Source: an uncultured Oscillospiraceae bacterium (lineage in GTDB: Bacteria; Bacillota; Clostridia; Oscillospirales; Oscillospiraceae). From it: a DNA stretch of 34,359 nt. The position numbers and the translations under genes were made by a program. The notes under the pieces are model-generated. The model was not told where the DNA came from and searched no databases. It saw nothing but the letters and a program-made list of their open reading frames with translations. The stretch covers positions 1 to 34,359 of the forward strand of contig CATZYY010000009.1 in assembly GCA_958426425.1 (NCBI GenBank), read 5' to 3'. Below are positions 23,728-30,913 of this stretch, piece after piece; within the stretch, counting starts at the first letter, position 1, and every line of letters begins with the position of its first letter.

Positions 23728-24060
23728 TTACATCGTACCGCAGAGCACGGCGTTGACCTTTTCGGTGAAAAAGGCCCACTCCTCCTTCTTCTGCTCCAGC
23801 AGCTTCCGGCCCTTTCGGGTAATCCGATAGTACTTCCGGGGCCGGCCCCGCTCGGCCTCTCCCTCCCGGACCGTCACCAGCCCGTCGGCCTCCAGACCGT
23901 GGAGGATGGGATAGAGCGTTCCCTCCCGCAGCTCAAAGGTGTTGTCGCTGCGCCGGGCCAGCTCCAGAATCATCTGGTAGCCGTACATCTCCTCCCGGCT
24001 CAGCAGGGACAGCACCAGCATGGTGGTGCTGCCGGTCATCAGGCTCTTTTCGATCTTCAT
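23728..24060 (-). CDS. PadR family transcriptional regulator
   Basis: A 110-residue PadR protein: MKIEKSLMTGSTTMLVLSLL, EEMYGYQMILELARRS, then FELREGTLYPILHGLEADGLV (the winged-helix core of the family) and RGRPRKYYRITRKGRKLLEQ wing. PadR proteins usually repress a neighbouring operon and respond to drugs, phenolics or envelope stress. Here it is the last gene of a three-gene operon, starting with a 4-bp overlap (ATGA) on the 253-residue gene; GGAGGAGGAAG precedes its ATG. A 9-bp-arm palindrome covering the operon promoter at 25590-25614 (ATGT...ACAT core) is the likely binding site, giving autoregulation. Confidence 0.93.
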   Translation of the reverse strand: MKIEKSLMTGSTTMLVLSLLSREEMYGYQMILELARRSDNTFELREGTLYPILHGLEADGLVTVREGEAERGRPRKYYRITRKGRKLLEQKKEEWAFFTEKVNAVLCGTM

Positions 24061-24818
24061 GGCGCTTCCTCCTCCCAATGATGATTATACAGCTCCTTCT
24101 CCCAGGTGTCCAGCAGGGTTCCGGCCTCATCGTAAAAGGACACCCGCAGCTCCGCCGCGTGGTTGACGCCAGACCCGTCCCGGTAGGCGCCGGAAAATTC
24201 CGAAAAGGCCGCCCGCTCCGCCGAGGCCTCCAGCCGGAAATCAGCCTTGTCGTACTTGGGCGTGATCTCCAGCCGGCAAATTCCGTTTTGGTCCGGGACC
24301 GCCGCCATTTCATAGGTCTCGTCCCAGTCGTAGTGTGCCTCCTCACCGCTGCCGTCCGACTCCGTGACGCTTACGTTGACCTCCGTCTGAATGCGCAGAG
24401 ACGCCTCCGCCCGGGCGGCGTCGGTCTGCTCCGTCCAGAAGTACAGGGTGTGGTCAAAGTCAATGTCGGTGAGAAAGGGCACCAGCAGCGCCCCGCCGTC
24501 CTCCGGCTCCGTGAACCAGAAGTCGCCCAGGGACCAGCTCCACAGGTCGGAGTAGGACTTGGCGATGGCCAATCGCCCATCCTCCCAGCGGAGGATGGCG
24601 TCTTTCCCGATCCCCTTAGCGCAGTTCAGCACCTCCGGGGCCGGCAGGCCGTACCGCTCCGCCTGCCACCGGGCGGCAATCCCCACAGTAGGCGCCGGGA
24701 AATCCAGAACCGCCCAAACCAGGAACAGGGCGCATACCGCTGCCGTCAGGTTTCGGAGCACCCGCTGCCGCCGGGTCAGCCGGGGCAGCCATGAAGGCAG
24801 TTGCAAGAATCGTTTCAT
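24057..24818 (-). CDS. Membrane-anchored protein of unknown function (PadR operon)
   Basis: A 253-residue protein with a basic N-terminus (MKRFLQLPSWLPRLTRRQRV), one membrane helix (about 23-39) and an extracytoplasmic region of about 210 residues rich in acidic and aromatic residues, beta-strand-like at the end (AAELRVSFYDEAGTLLDTWE). No known motif. It overlaps the upstream gene by 4 bp and the PadR gene by 4 bp, so the three are translationally coupled. Its topology mirrors the neighbouring 256-residue protein, and the two may act together outside the membrane. Confidence 0.75.
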   Translation of the reverse strand: MKRFLQLPSWLPRLTRRQRVLRNLTAAVCALFLVWAVLDFPAPTVGIAARWQAERYGLPAPEVLNCAKGIGKDAILRWEDGRLAIAKSYSDLWSWSLGDFWFTEPEDGGALLVPFLTDIDFDHTLYFWTEQTDAARAEASLRIQTEVNVSVTESDGSGEEAHYDWDETYEMAAVPDQNGICRLEITPKYDKADFRLEASAERAAFSEFSGAYRDGSGVNHAAELRVSFYDEAGTLLDTWEKELYNHHWEEEAP

Positions 24819-25585
24819 GGCGCCTCCTCTCTCCCCGGCAGGTCCACATGGAGGGTCCAGCCGGTCAGCCGGTATGTAATCTCAATCCACGCCGGATCGT
24901 TTTCAATGCCGTCCACCTGAATCCAGAAGGCGTGGCGAATATGCCCATCGGAGGAACTGGAGGCAGTCACATAGGGCGCACGGCGGTATTGATACCGCAC
25001 GCCGTTGCTGTCCACCGCCTCTAGGTAGCTATTGTCGAAAAGCGGACCCTGGAGCCAAAATCGCCGGGTGGTGGAGGTCATGTCCAGAATCAGTGTGTCC
25101 TTCCCCTCCCGGGGCGTCATCCCCTCTGTATACCACACGGCGTCTGTGCGGAGGGTATAGGGCCCCATCGTCACATCCGGCGGGCAGGACAGCGGCGGCT
25201 GTTCCTGATATGGGTCCAGGTTGGTGACGGGCCGCGCCCAGGTCTCCAGGTCCGGCAGGCCGCATAGGACCACAGAGACCACCAGCAGCAAACAGGCGGC
25301 GGCCATCAGCCAGCGGCTGAATTTCCAGAGCCACCCCAGCCAAGGCTTATGCACCCGGTCCAGGGCTTTTCCGATGGCCTCCGGGTCCCCCATGGCCGCC
25401 AATGCCCGCTGCCGGGCAAGCTCGGTTGGATAGTCCAGCCGCTCCAGGTCCCGGACATGGTCCTGGTAGTGGTCCGTCAGCTCTTTCTCAATGGCCCTCC
25501 GGTCCGGTTTGAACCGCACCTGGGCCACCACCGTGGCCCGCCAATTCTGAAAATCCTCCAGCGACCTCACCTCCTGAAATAACAT
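24815..25585 (-). CDS. Membrane protein with permease-prefix/HAAS-like N-terminus
   Basis: A 256-residue protein. Residues about 24-80 (RRAIEKELTDHYQDHVRDLE, ARQRALAAMGDPEAIGKALD) match the prefix domain found before permeases and in PadR-linked DUF1700/HAAS proteins. One helix (about 92-110) and an extracytoplasmic domain of about 145 residues follow. There is no permease here. First gene of the PadR operon. The start is uncertain: ATG 25585 is only about 9 nt from the predicted transcription start and has no Shine-Dalgarno site, whereas AGGAGG (25575-25570) is ideally placed for an in-frame CTG at 25561. Coordinates use the ATG. Confidence 0.8.
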   Translation of the reverse strand: MLFQEVRSLEDFQNWRATVVAQVRFKPDRRAIEKELTDHYQDHVRDLERLDYPTELARQRALAAMGDPEAIGKALDRVHKPWLGWLWKFSRWLMAAACLLLVVSVVLCGLPDLETWARPVTNLDPYQEQPPLSCPPDVTMGPYTLRTDAVWYTEGMTPREGKDTLILDMTSTTRRFWLQGPLFDNSYLEAVDSNGVRYQYRRAPYVTASSSSDGHIRHAFWIQVDGIENDPAWIEITYRLTGWTLHVDLPGREEAP

Positions 25586-25589
25586 TGTG

Positions 25590-25629
25590 TATCTATGTTA
25601 ATACTACATAGATAATCAATGATTGTCAA
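25590..25629 (-). promoter_or_regulatory. PadR-operon promoter and palindromic operator
   Basis: Minus strand TTGACA (25629-25624), 17-bp spacer, TAGTAT (25606-25601). A perfect inverted repeat with 9-bp arms, TATCTATGT / ACATAGATA separated by 7 bp (25590-25614), covers the -10 and start site and contains the ATGT...ACAT half-sites typical of PadR operators. Confidence 0.75.
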
Positions 25630-25766
25630 GAAAAAACCGTGGATTTTTGACTGTCGGCGCCTCAGTTTGTACAATTCGATTTTAACCATGCTCCGCTTTT
25701 GGACGCAGTGGTTCCCCGTTGGCTCTGCCTTCTTCATATTGGGAAGGGAACAAATATAATTTCCAC

Positions 25767-25795
25767 TTGCACAATGGCATTGTTTCCGGTATAAT
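25767..25795 (+). promoter_or_regulatory. Sigma-A promoter of the PPIase gene
   Basis: TTGCAC (25767-25772), 17-bp spacer, perfect TATAAT (25790-25795). The intergenic stretch 25630-25766 before it holds nothing else I can identify. Confidence 0.8.
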
Positions 25796-25875
25796 ATACG
25801 AGTGCGTAAATTTCGGACCCTTGCTGCCGCAGGGCGGCACTCCGTGCACTGAAAACTTGAGAGGACTGAACACAA

Positions 25876-27447
25876 ATGAGCGCATCAAGAGAAAAGAAAA
25901 CCCGTCAGGATCAGGCCAATTCCGGCTGGGTAGATCCCAAAACTGCCCGGGAGGCAAAACAGCGCAAGGAAGAAAAGCGCAGCAACCTCCTCTATGGAAC
26001 CATTTTTGTGGTGTTTCTGCTGGTGGCTGTGGCCGCTATCGTCTGGAAGTCCAACATCATCCAGCGGACTGCCACGGCTGCTACCGTCAATGGTGAAAAG
26101 TACGGTGTCGCCGAGGTCAGCTTCTACTATCAAAACGCCTATCAGAGTTTCCTCACGGATATGAGCAACTACGGCATGCTCAGCTATGTGGGCATTGATA
26201 CCTCTTCTTCCCTGAAGGATCAGACCGTCTCCTCCATGGGCGCCATGTTCACCGGCGCTGAGGAGGGCACCTCCTGGTACGACTACTTTATGAACCAGGC
26301 CCTGGAGAGCATGGCCGACATCAAGGCCCTCAATGACGCCGCCGAGGCGGAGGGCTTTACCTGGGATGACGACATGCAGGCTACTCTGGACGCCAACATG
26401 GACTCCCTGGCCACCAGTGCCGCAACCTACGGCTACACCGAGGATCAGTACCTGCGCATGATCTTCGGCAGCACTATGACCAAGGGCATTTATGAGGAGC
26501 AGACCAAGCTGGCCATCCTGGCAAGCGCCTATCAGACCGCCTATTCCGACTCCTTGAACTATACTGAAGATGAGCTGGAGGCGGCCTATGCGGAAGACCC
26601 CAGCGCCTATGACCTGGTCTCTGCTCAGTATGTCCGCATCAGCGGCTCCGTTCCCACCACCGACGAGGAGGGCAACGAGGTGGAGGTCACTGACGAGATG
26701 AAGGCTGAAGCCATGGCCACCGCCAAGGGCTACGCCGATCAGATCTATGCCGATTATCAATCCGGCGGGGACCTGGAGACTTTGGCCGATGAGTGCGAGG
26801 GCTCTGCCACCTATACCGATACGGACAGCCTCACTTACAGCACCTCTGTCCTGAATGAGTGGCTCTTTAATACCACCCGCAAGGCCGGCGACAGCACCGT
26901 GCTGGAAGATGAGACCAACTCCGCTTACTATGTGGTCGTGTTTGAAGGCCGCGGCCGCAACGACTACAACACCGTGGACGTGCGGCACATCCTGATCTCC
27001 CCCGAGGCCAGTGAGCTTTCCAGCGACGATGAGGGTTATGAAGACGACGTAGCCGCCAAGAAGGCCGAGGCTATGGACAAGGCCGAGGCCCTGTTGGAGG
27101 AGTGGAAGGCCGGCGAGGCCACTGAGGACTCCTTCGCGGAGCTGGCCAAGGAGAACTCCGACGACGGTTCCGCCTCCGTGGGCGGCCTGTATACCGAGGT
27201 CTACAAGGGCCAGATGGTCACTGAATTCAACGATTGGTGCTTCGACTCCGCCCGCAAGGCCGGCGATACCGGCGTGGTGGAGACCACCTACGGCGCCCAT
27301 GTCATGTACTTTGTGGGCTACGACATTCCCTACTGGCAGGTTCAGGTCCGTGACACTCTGCGCACGGAGGCTGTGAACCAGTGGTACGAGGAGAAAACCG
27401 AGGGCTATACCGCTGAGCAGGGCTCCGGTATCCGGTACGTGGGCTGA
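25876..27447 (+). CDS. Membrane-anchored peptidylprolyl isomerase with two parvulin-like repeats
   Basis: A 523-residue protein of the SurA/PrsA-type chaperone group. A basic cytosolic N-terminus (1-37) precedes one uncleaved-looking helix (about 38-57); there is no lipobox, unlike PrsA. Residues 68-245 form a helical SurA_N-like region (ATVNGEKYGVAEVSFYY). Residues 368-481 are a parvulin domain (VRHILI, DSFAELAKENSDDGSASVGG, then GAHVMYFVGY). Residues about 250-358 look like a second, degenerate parvulin: it shares W(L/C)F and RKAGD with the later one but lacks the catalytic-type VRHIL and GG segments. It probably folds proteins outside the membrane. GAGAGGA lies about 11 nt before the ATG. 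Monocistronic. Confidence 0.9.
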   Translation: MSASREKKTRQDQANSGWVDPKTAREAKQRKEEKRSNLLYGTIFVVFLLVAVAAIVWKSNIIQRTATAATVNGEKYGVAEVSFYYQNAYQSFLTDMSNYGMLSYVGIDTSSSLKDQTVSSMGAMFTGAEEGTSWYDYFMNQALESMADIKALNDAAEAEGFTWDDDMQATLDANMDSLATSAATYGYTEDQYLRMIFGSTMTKGIYEEQTKLAILASAYQTAYSDSLNYTEDELEAAYAEDPSAYDLVSAQYVRISGSVPTTDEEGNEVEVTDEMKAEAMATAKGYADQIYADYQSGGDLETLADECEGSATYTDTDSLTYSTSVLNEWLFNTTRKAGDSTVLEDETNSAYYVVVFEGRGRNDYNTVDVRHILISPEASELSSDDEGYEDDVAAKKAEAMDKAEALLEEWKAGEATEDSFAELAKENSDDGSASVGGLYTEVYKGQMVTEFNDWCFDSARKAGDTGVVETTYGAHVMYFVGYDIPYWQVQVRDTLRTEAVNQWYEEKTEGYTAEQGSGIRYVG

Positions 27448-27481
27448 GTTCCCGCCGGAACACCTATACACTGACATAGCT

Positions 27482-27522
27482 CCCGGCCGGCTTTGAAAAA
27501 TTCAAAGCCGGCCGGGCTTTTC
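27482..27522 (+). terminator. Rho-independent terminator after the PPIase gene
   Basis: A 16-bp stem CCCGGCCGGCTTTGAA / TTCAAAGCCGGCCGGG (27482-27497 with 27501-27516), loop AAA, followed by CTTTT. The tcdA ribosome site follows within 10 bp, so tcdA may depend partly on read-through. Confidence 0.88.
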
Positions 27523-27537
27523 CAATAGGAGGTGCCT

Positions 27538-28287
27538 ATGGCCATGGAACATCCCTTCCTGCGCAATGAAATGCTGTGGGGCCCGGAGGCCCAGCGGCGC
27601 CTTTTTGCCGCCCACGTAATCCTCTTCGGTCTGGGGGGCGTGGGCAGCTACACCGCTGAGTGCCTGGCCCGCGCCGGTATAGGGGAGCTGACCATTGTGG
27701 ATAGCGACACCGTGTCCCTGACCAATCTGAACCGGCAGCTGGAGGCTCTCCACTCCACCTTGGGACAACCCAAGGCGGAGGCCGTGGGCCGGCGGCTGCT
27801 GGACATCAACCCCAACTTGAAGCTGCACGCCATCCACGGCCTCTACGACGCCGTTCACCGGGAGGAATTCTTTCCGGCGGGCTGCCGGTACGATTACGCC
27901 GTGGACGCCATCGACTTGGTCAGCTGCAAGCTGGATCTGGCGGAGACCACCCGTGGCCTGGGCATTCCCCTGGTAATGGCCCTGGGCACCGGCAACAAGC
28001 TGGACCCCTCGGCTCTGCGTCTGGCGGACATCTCTGAGACCTATGGCTGTCCCCTGGCCCGGGTCATGCGCAAGGAGCTGCGCCGCCGGGGCATTGAACA
28101 CCTAAAAGTAGTATTCAGCCCGGAGGAGCCTACGGCGCCTGTTTCCCAGCCGGAAGCTCCGCCACCGGGCCGCCGCTGCATCCCCGCCAGCAATCCCTGG
28201 GTCCCTGCTGCTGCCGGTCTGCTGCTGGGCAGCGCCGTGGTCCGGGATCTAATTGAACGAGAAAGAGAGGCGTCACACCCATGCTGA
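27538..28287 (+). CDS. tcdA: tRNA threonylcarbamoyladenosine dehydratase (ThiF/E1-like)
   Basis: A 249-residue E1-like protein: nucleotide-binding loop GLGGVGSYTAECLARAG (31-47), Asp55 after a beta strand (TIVDSDTV), and NLNRQ (63-67). YAVDAIDLVSCK and the long AIASNPWVPA-type ending (CIPASNPWVPAAAGLLLGSA) fit TcdA (YgdL/CsdL). The enzyme uses ATP to cyclise t6A to ct6A at position 37 of ANN-decoding tRNAs. Residues 190-215 form a Pro-rich linker where YgdL has a loop. AGGAGG lies 5 nt before ATG 27538; GTG 27532 is too close to it. Its last 7 bp overlap the DUF554 gene. Confidence 0.92.
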   Translation: MAMEHPFLRNEMLWGPEAQRRLFAAHVILFGLGGVGSYTAECLARAGIGELTIVDSDTVSLTNLNRQLEALHSTLGQPKAEAVGRRLLDINPNLKLHAIHGLYDAVHREEFFPAGCRYDYAVDAIDLVSCKLDLAETTRGLGIPLVMALGTGNKLDPSALRLADISETYGCPLARVMRKELRRRGIEHLKVVFSPEEPTAPVSQPEAPPPGRRCIPASNPWVPAAAGLLLGSAVVRDLIEREREASHPC

Positions 28288-29012
28288 CTGGTACCACTGT
28301 CAACGCCGCAGCTATTCTAGCCGGCTCCGCTGTGGGGCTGCTGATTAAATGGCTGGCAGGCAAATTCTCCGGCTCCTTAATCGGAGCCAACAACCTGGGG
28401 CTGCGGCTCCAGGATATCATTATGAAGGGTGTGGCCCTGTGCGTGCTGTACATCGGCATCGACGGCTGTCTGGAGGGGAAGAACACCCTGGTGGCCATTC
28501 TCTCCATGGTGCTGGGCGCCGTCATCGGCGAGCTGCTGGACCTGGACCGGCGGATGCACACCCTGGGGGACATTGTCCAGAAGAAGACGGAGAACCTGAT
28601 CCAGCAGGACGGCGGCGCCTCCGTGTCCGAGGGCTTTGTCACCGCCAGCCTCCTATTCTGCGTGGGGGCCATGGCCATTGTGGGCGCCCTGCAGGACGGC
28701 CTCACCGGCGACCACACCACCCTCTTTGCCAAGTCCCTGCTGGACGGCATCAGCGCCATCGTCTTCTCCTCCTCCTTAGGGATAGGCGTGGCCTTCTCCG
28801 CCGTGGCAGTGCTGCTCTACCAGGGCCTCATCGCCCTGATGGCCTCCTTTATCTCCCCCTTTCTGGGGGACGCGGTGATTGCGGAGATGACCTGCGTGGG
28901 CTCCCTTCTGATCGCGGCTTTGGCGCTGAACATGCTGGGCATCACCAAGATCAAGGTGATGAATCTGGTGCCCGCCTGCATCCTGCCCATTTTCCTGTGC
29001 ATGGTCATGTGA
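28281..29012 (+). CDS. DUF554 membrane protein
   Basis: A 243-residue polytopic protein with about seven hydrophobic segments, recognisable as DUF554 (YdfK-like): it opens TGTTVNAAAILAGSAVGLLI, has an LGAVIGELLDLD turn (about 78-89), FVTASLLFCVGAMAIVGALQ (about 118-137) and ends in NMLGITKIKVMNLVPACILP. The role is unknown; transport has been suggested. It overlaps tcdA by 7 bp (ATGCTGA), indicating co-translation, and ends before a bidirectional terminator. Confidence 0.92.
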   Translation: MLTGTTVNAAAILAGSAVGLLIKWLAGKFSGSLIGANNLGLRLQDIIMKGVALCVLYIGIDGCLEGKNTLVAILSMVLGAVIGELLDLDRRMHTLGDIVQKKTENLIQQDGGASVSEGFVTASLLFCVGAMAIVGALQDGLTGDHTTLFAKSLLDGISAIVFSSSLGIGVAFSAVAVLLYQGLIALMASFISPFLGDAVIAEMTCVGSLLIAALALNMLGITKIKVMNLVPACILPIFLCMVM

Positions 29013-29025
29013 GATGTACATACAA

Positions 29026-29054
29026 AAAGAGACGGCAACCGCCGTCTCTTTTTT
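29026..29054. terminator. Bidirectional terminator after the DUF554 gene
   Basis: Stem AAAGAGACGGC / GCCGTCTCTTT with AACC loop, six T on the plus strand and five T on the minus strand. It serves the DUF554 gene and the minus-strand gene ending at 29062. Confidence 0.92.
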
Positions 29055-29061
29055 GCGCGGG

Positions 29062-29838
29062 TCAGATGTCGTTCAGCAGCCCCAGGATCTCCTCCGTCAC
29101 CTGCTGTTCGTCTTCCTGGGCGCAGGTGGCAGCGGCCATATAGAACCCCTGTCCTTGTCCCAAAAAGCCCATAACAATCCCAAAGCCATTGTCCGCAAAC
29201 GTTGGGACTATCTGGGCGATATTCCCGTTGGAGAGAGTGATCTCCTCCGCCTGAATGTCCTCAAATTCTCCGGAGAACAGCACGAATTCTCCCGGCTCCC
29301 CGGAGTAATACTCCGTGTACAGGTACGCGATCAGGTTGATCGCCGGATGCCATTCCTGATTGTGCACGCTGACTCGGATCTCTGAGATCTGCCCCTCCTC
29401 CAGCCTCCAATAGAGGCTGGTGGGCCCCTCCGGCCCCGGCAGGTCCACGCCCAGGTACGCCGTGGCCTCCTCCCAGCTGTCAAAGTCGCGGCTCCGCTCC
29501 CCTGCCGCGGCGTCCTCCCGGATCTGCTGGGAGAGGGATGACAGAGGCGTGATCTCCACCTGAGCCGCCGCCTGATACGCCTGGTCAAAGGAGCCGTTTT
29601 TCACGTTCTTCAGCGTCGGGTCCGCATCCTGGTAATCCTCCAACCGGCCTGTATCCAGAATCCGAATCTCCACACTGTGGAACACCGCCACCGCCGTGCC
29701 CACCAGCAGCAGCGCCACACAGGCGGCGATCATCGCCGGCCGTCTCCAGACCCGCCGCTGCTGGGGCGGCTCCGCGGCCGCTTCCACCACAGCCGGGTCC
29801 AGATGGCTTAGCGCCTCGTACAAGTCCTGTCCCTTCAT
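29062..29838 (-). CDS. Single-pass membrane protein, probable anti-sigma factor
   Basis: A 258-residue protein: cytosolic N-terminus (1-33), one helix (about 34-53) and an outer domain of about 205 residues. It contains FDSWEEATAYLGVDLP (119-134), the same motif as in the 305-residue protein at 21131, and ends VTEEILGLLNDI, again resembling it. The start ATG 29838 overlaps the stop of the sigma gene upstream (ATGA) and has AGGAGGAGG 11 nt upstream. As in the other pair, the anti-sigma role is inferred from coupling and topology; the outer domain looks like a DUF4367-type sensor. Confidence 0.75.
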   Translation of the reverse strand: MKGQDLYEALSHLDPAVVEAAAEPPQQRRVWRRPAMIAACVALLLVGTAVAVFHSVEIRILDTGRLEDYQDADPTLKNVKNGSFDQAYQAAAQVEITPLSSLSQQIREDAAAGERSRDFDSWEEATAYLGVDLPGPEGPTSLYWRLEEGQISEIRVSVHNQEWHPAINLIAYLYTEYYSGEPGEFVLFSGEFEDIQAEEITLSNGNIAQIVPTFADNGFGIVMGFLGQGQGFYMAAATCAQEDEQQVTEEILGLLNDI

Positions 29839-30389
29839 TGCCAAAGCCCCTCCTCCTGTAAAAATGCCCGCAGCTTCTTGCGGGTCCGGTGCAGCGACAT
29901 CTTTACCTTGCTCTCGCTGACGCCGCAGGTTTTTGCCACCTCTTTCACGCTCTCGGCGTACCAGTAGCGACGCAGAAAGAGCCGCCGGTTCTCCTCCCCC
30001 AGGCCCGCCAAAAAGCGGCCCAGGGCCTCGCTCAGCTCCCGGCTGTCTGCCTCCCGCTCCTTCTGCCGGTCCGGGATACACCGCTCCAGCTCCTCCGTCA
30101 GGGCCACCAGCTCCCCCCGGCGCTTAGCGGCCCGTTCCCGCTCCAGATACGTCAGCGCTCTGTTGCGGCAGATGGCGGCGAGATACGCATAGAGGTACAC
30201 CGGCTCCTCCGGCGGGATGGCGTTCCAGGTGGCAAGATAGGTGTCGCTGACGCACTCCTCGGCGTCCTGGGCACTGCCCAGCAGCCGCCCGGCCAAGGCC
30301 CGCAACCGGGCGCCGTACCGCTCCTCCAGGGCTGGAATGGCCCCCTGGTCCCGCTGACGGAACAGGGCCAAAATCTCCCGGTCCTCCAT
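29835..30389 (-). CDS. ECF RNA polymerase sigma factor
   Basis: A 184-residue sigma factor. Region 2 spans about residues 8-85 (ALEERYGARLRALAGRLLGS, DAEECVSDTYLATWNAIP), and region 4 about 120-175 (ENRRLFLRRYWYAESVKEVA, SESKVKMSLHRTRKKLRAFL). The DAEECVSDTYLATWN wording is typical of a large Clostridia ECF group paired with DUF4367/DUF4179-type membrane proteins. GAGGTGAGG precedes the ATG. Its stop overlaps the following membrane gene by 4 bp. A candidate ECF promoter is 25-50 bp upstream. Confidence 0.94.
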   Translation of the reverse strand: MEDREILALFRQRDQGAIPALEERYGARLRALAGRLLGSAQDAEECVSDTYLATWNAIPPEEPVYLYAYLAAICRNRALTYLERERAAKRRGELVALTEELERCIPDRQKEREADSRELSEALGRFLAGLGEENRRLFLRRYWYAESVKEVAKTCGVSESKVKMSLHRTRKKLRAFLQEEGLWQ

Positions 30390-30411
30390 GGCCTCACCTC
30401 CCTCTCACCCA

Positions 30412-30442
30412 TATAGACAGGATTTTACCCCAGATGGTCACA
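30412..30442 (-). promoter_or_regulatory. Candidate ECF-type (autoregulatory) promoter
   Basis: Minus strand TGTGACC (30442-30436), 17-bp spacer, GTCTATA (30418-30412). It resembles the AAC/CGTC promoter style of Bacillota ECF factors and has no good sigma-A boxes, so it may be read by the sigma factor it precedes. Confidence 0.35.
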
Positions 30443-30496
30443 AAATGAGACAAAATTTTTCGTAGGATCCCTACTCATGAAATCGGGGCGGACATT

Positions 30497-30553
30497 CCGT
30501 TGACCACCCGGTATTGCTCACCGTTGACTACTTCATACGGTGTATGATAGACT
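30497..30553 (+). promoter_or_regulatory. Candidate promoter and direct repeats before the zinc-ribbon gene
   Basis: CCGTTGACCAC (30497-30507) and CCGTTGACTAC (30521-30531) are two direct copies 24 bp apart. The second supplies TTGACT (30524-30529), followed after 18 bp by TAGACT (30548-30553), a possible promoter. The remaining gap between the sigma gene and here holds only the minus-strand promoter. Confidence 0.35.
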
Positions 30554-30592
30554 GAGAGCAATCATAGATGCACTTGTACTGGAGGCACTGCT

Positions 30593-30826
30593 ATGGACCT
30601 AAAAACTGCCAAATATCTTCTGCTTGCCTTCTGCGTTTTGATGTGCATCTCCCTTCTGCTCTGCTCCGCCACCAAGGAAATCTATCTGGGATACCTGGGC
30701 ATCGGATTTGCCATGGCAGGCGCGGCCGTCTGGATAATCTTCGGCCGCTGTCCCAGCTGCGGACATTTTCTGGGACGGATCTATGGGCGATATTGTCCTC
30801 ATTGCGGAGCAGAGATTCCGTGGTAA
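30593..30826 (+). CDS. Small membrane protein with C-terminal zinc ribbon
   Basis: A 77-residue protein: two hydrophobic segments (about 6-25 and 30-50) and a C-terminal zinc-ribbon pattern CPSCGHFLGR...YCPHCGAEIP (53-76) with four cysteines in two CxxC pairs. Zinc-ribbon membrane proteins of this size are common in Clostridia and have no assigned role. GGAGG lies 7 nt before the ATG. Monocistronic; its 3' end faces the terminator of the minus-strand operon. Confidence 0.8.
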   Translation: MDLKTAKYLLLAFCVLMCISLLLCSATKEIYLGYLGIGFAMAGAAVWIIFGRCPSCGHFLGRIYGRYCPHCGAEIPW

Positions 30827-30846
30827 TCTCTCTGTTCTCACATGCA

Positions 30847-30888
30847 GAAAAACCCTCCTGACTGGAGCAAGTCCAATCAGGAGGGTTC
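30847..30888 (-). terminator. Terminator of the DUF4179 gene
   Basis: Minus strand stem AACCCTCCTGA / TCAGGAGGGTT (30851-30861 with 30878-30888) with an inner hairpin loop, followed by TTTTT. It may also stop the plus-strand zinc-ribbon gene. Confidence 0.85.
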
Positions 30889-30913
30889 TCTCTGTATCCC
30901 CGTCCCGCCAAGT

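Noticed and set aside
25885..27477. 530-codon minus-strand frame opposite the PPIase gene
   Set aside because: Shadow of a clearly recognised plus-strand gene that has a promoter and a terminator.
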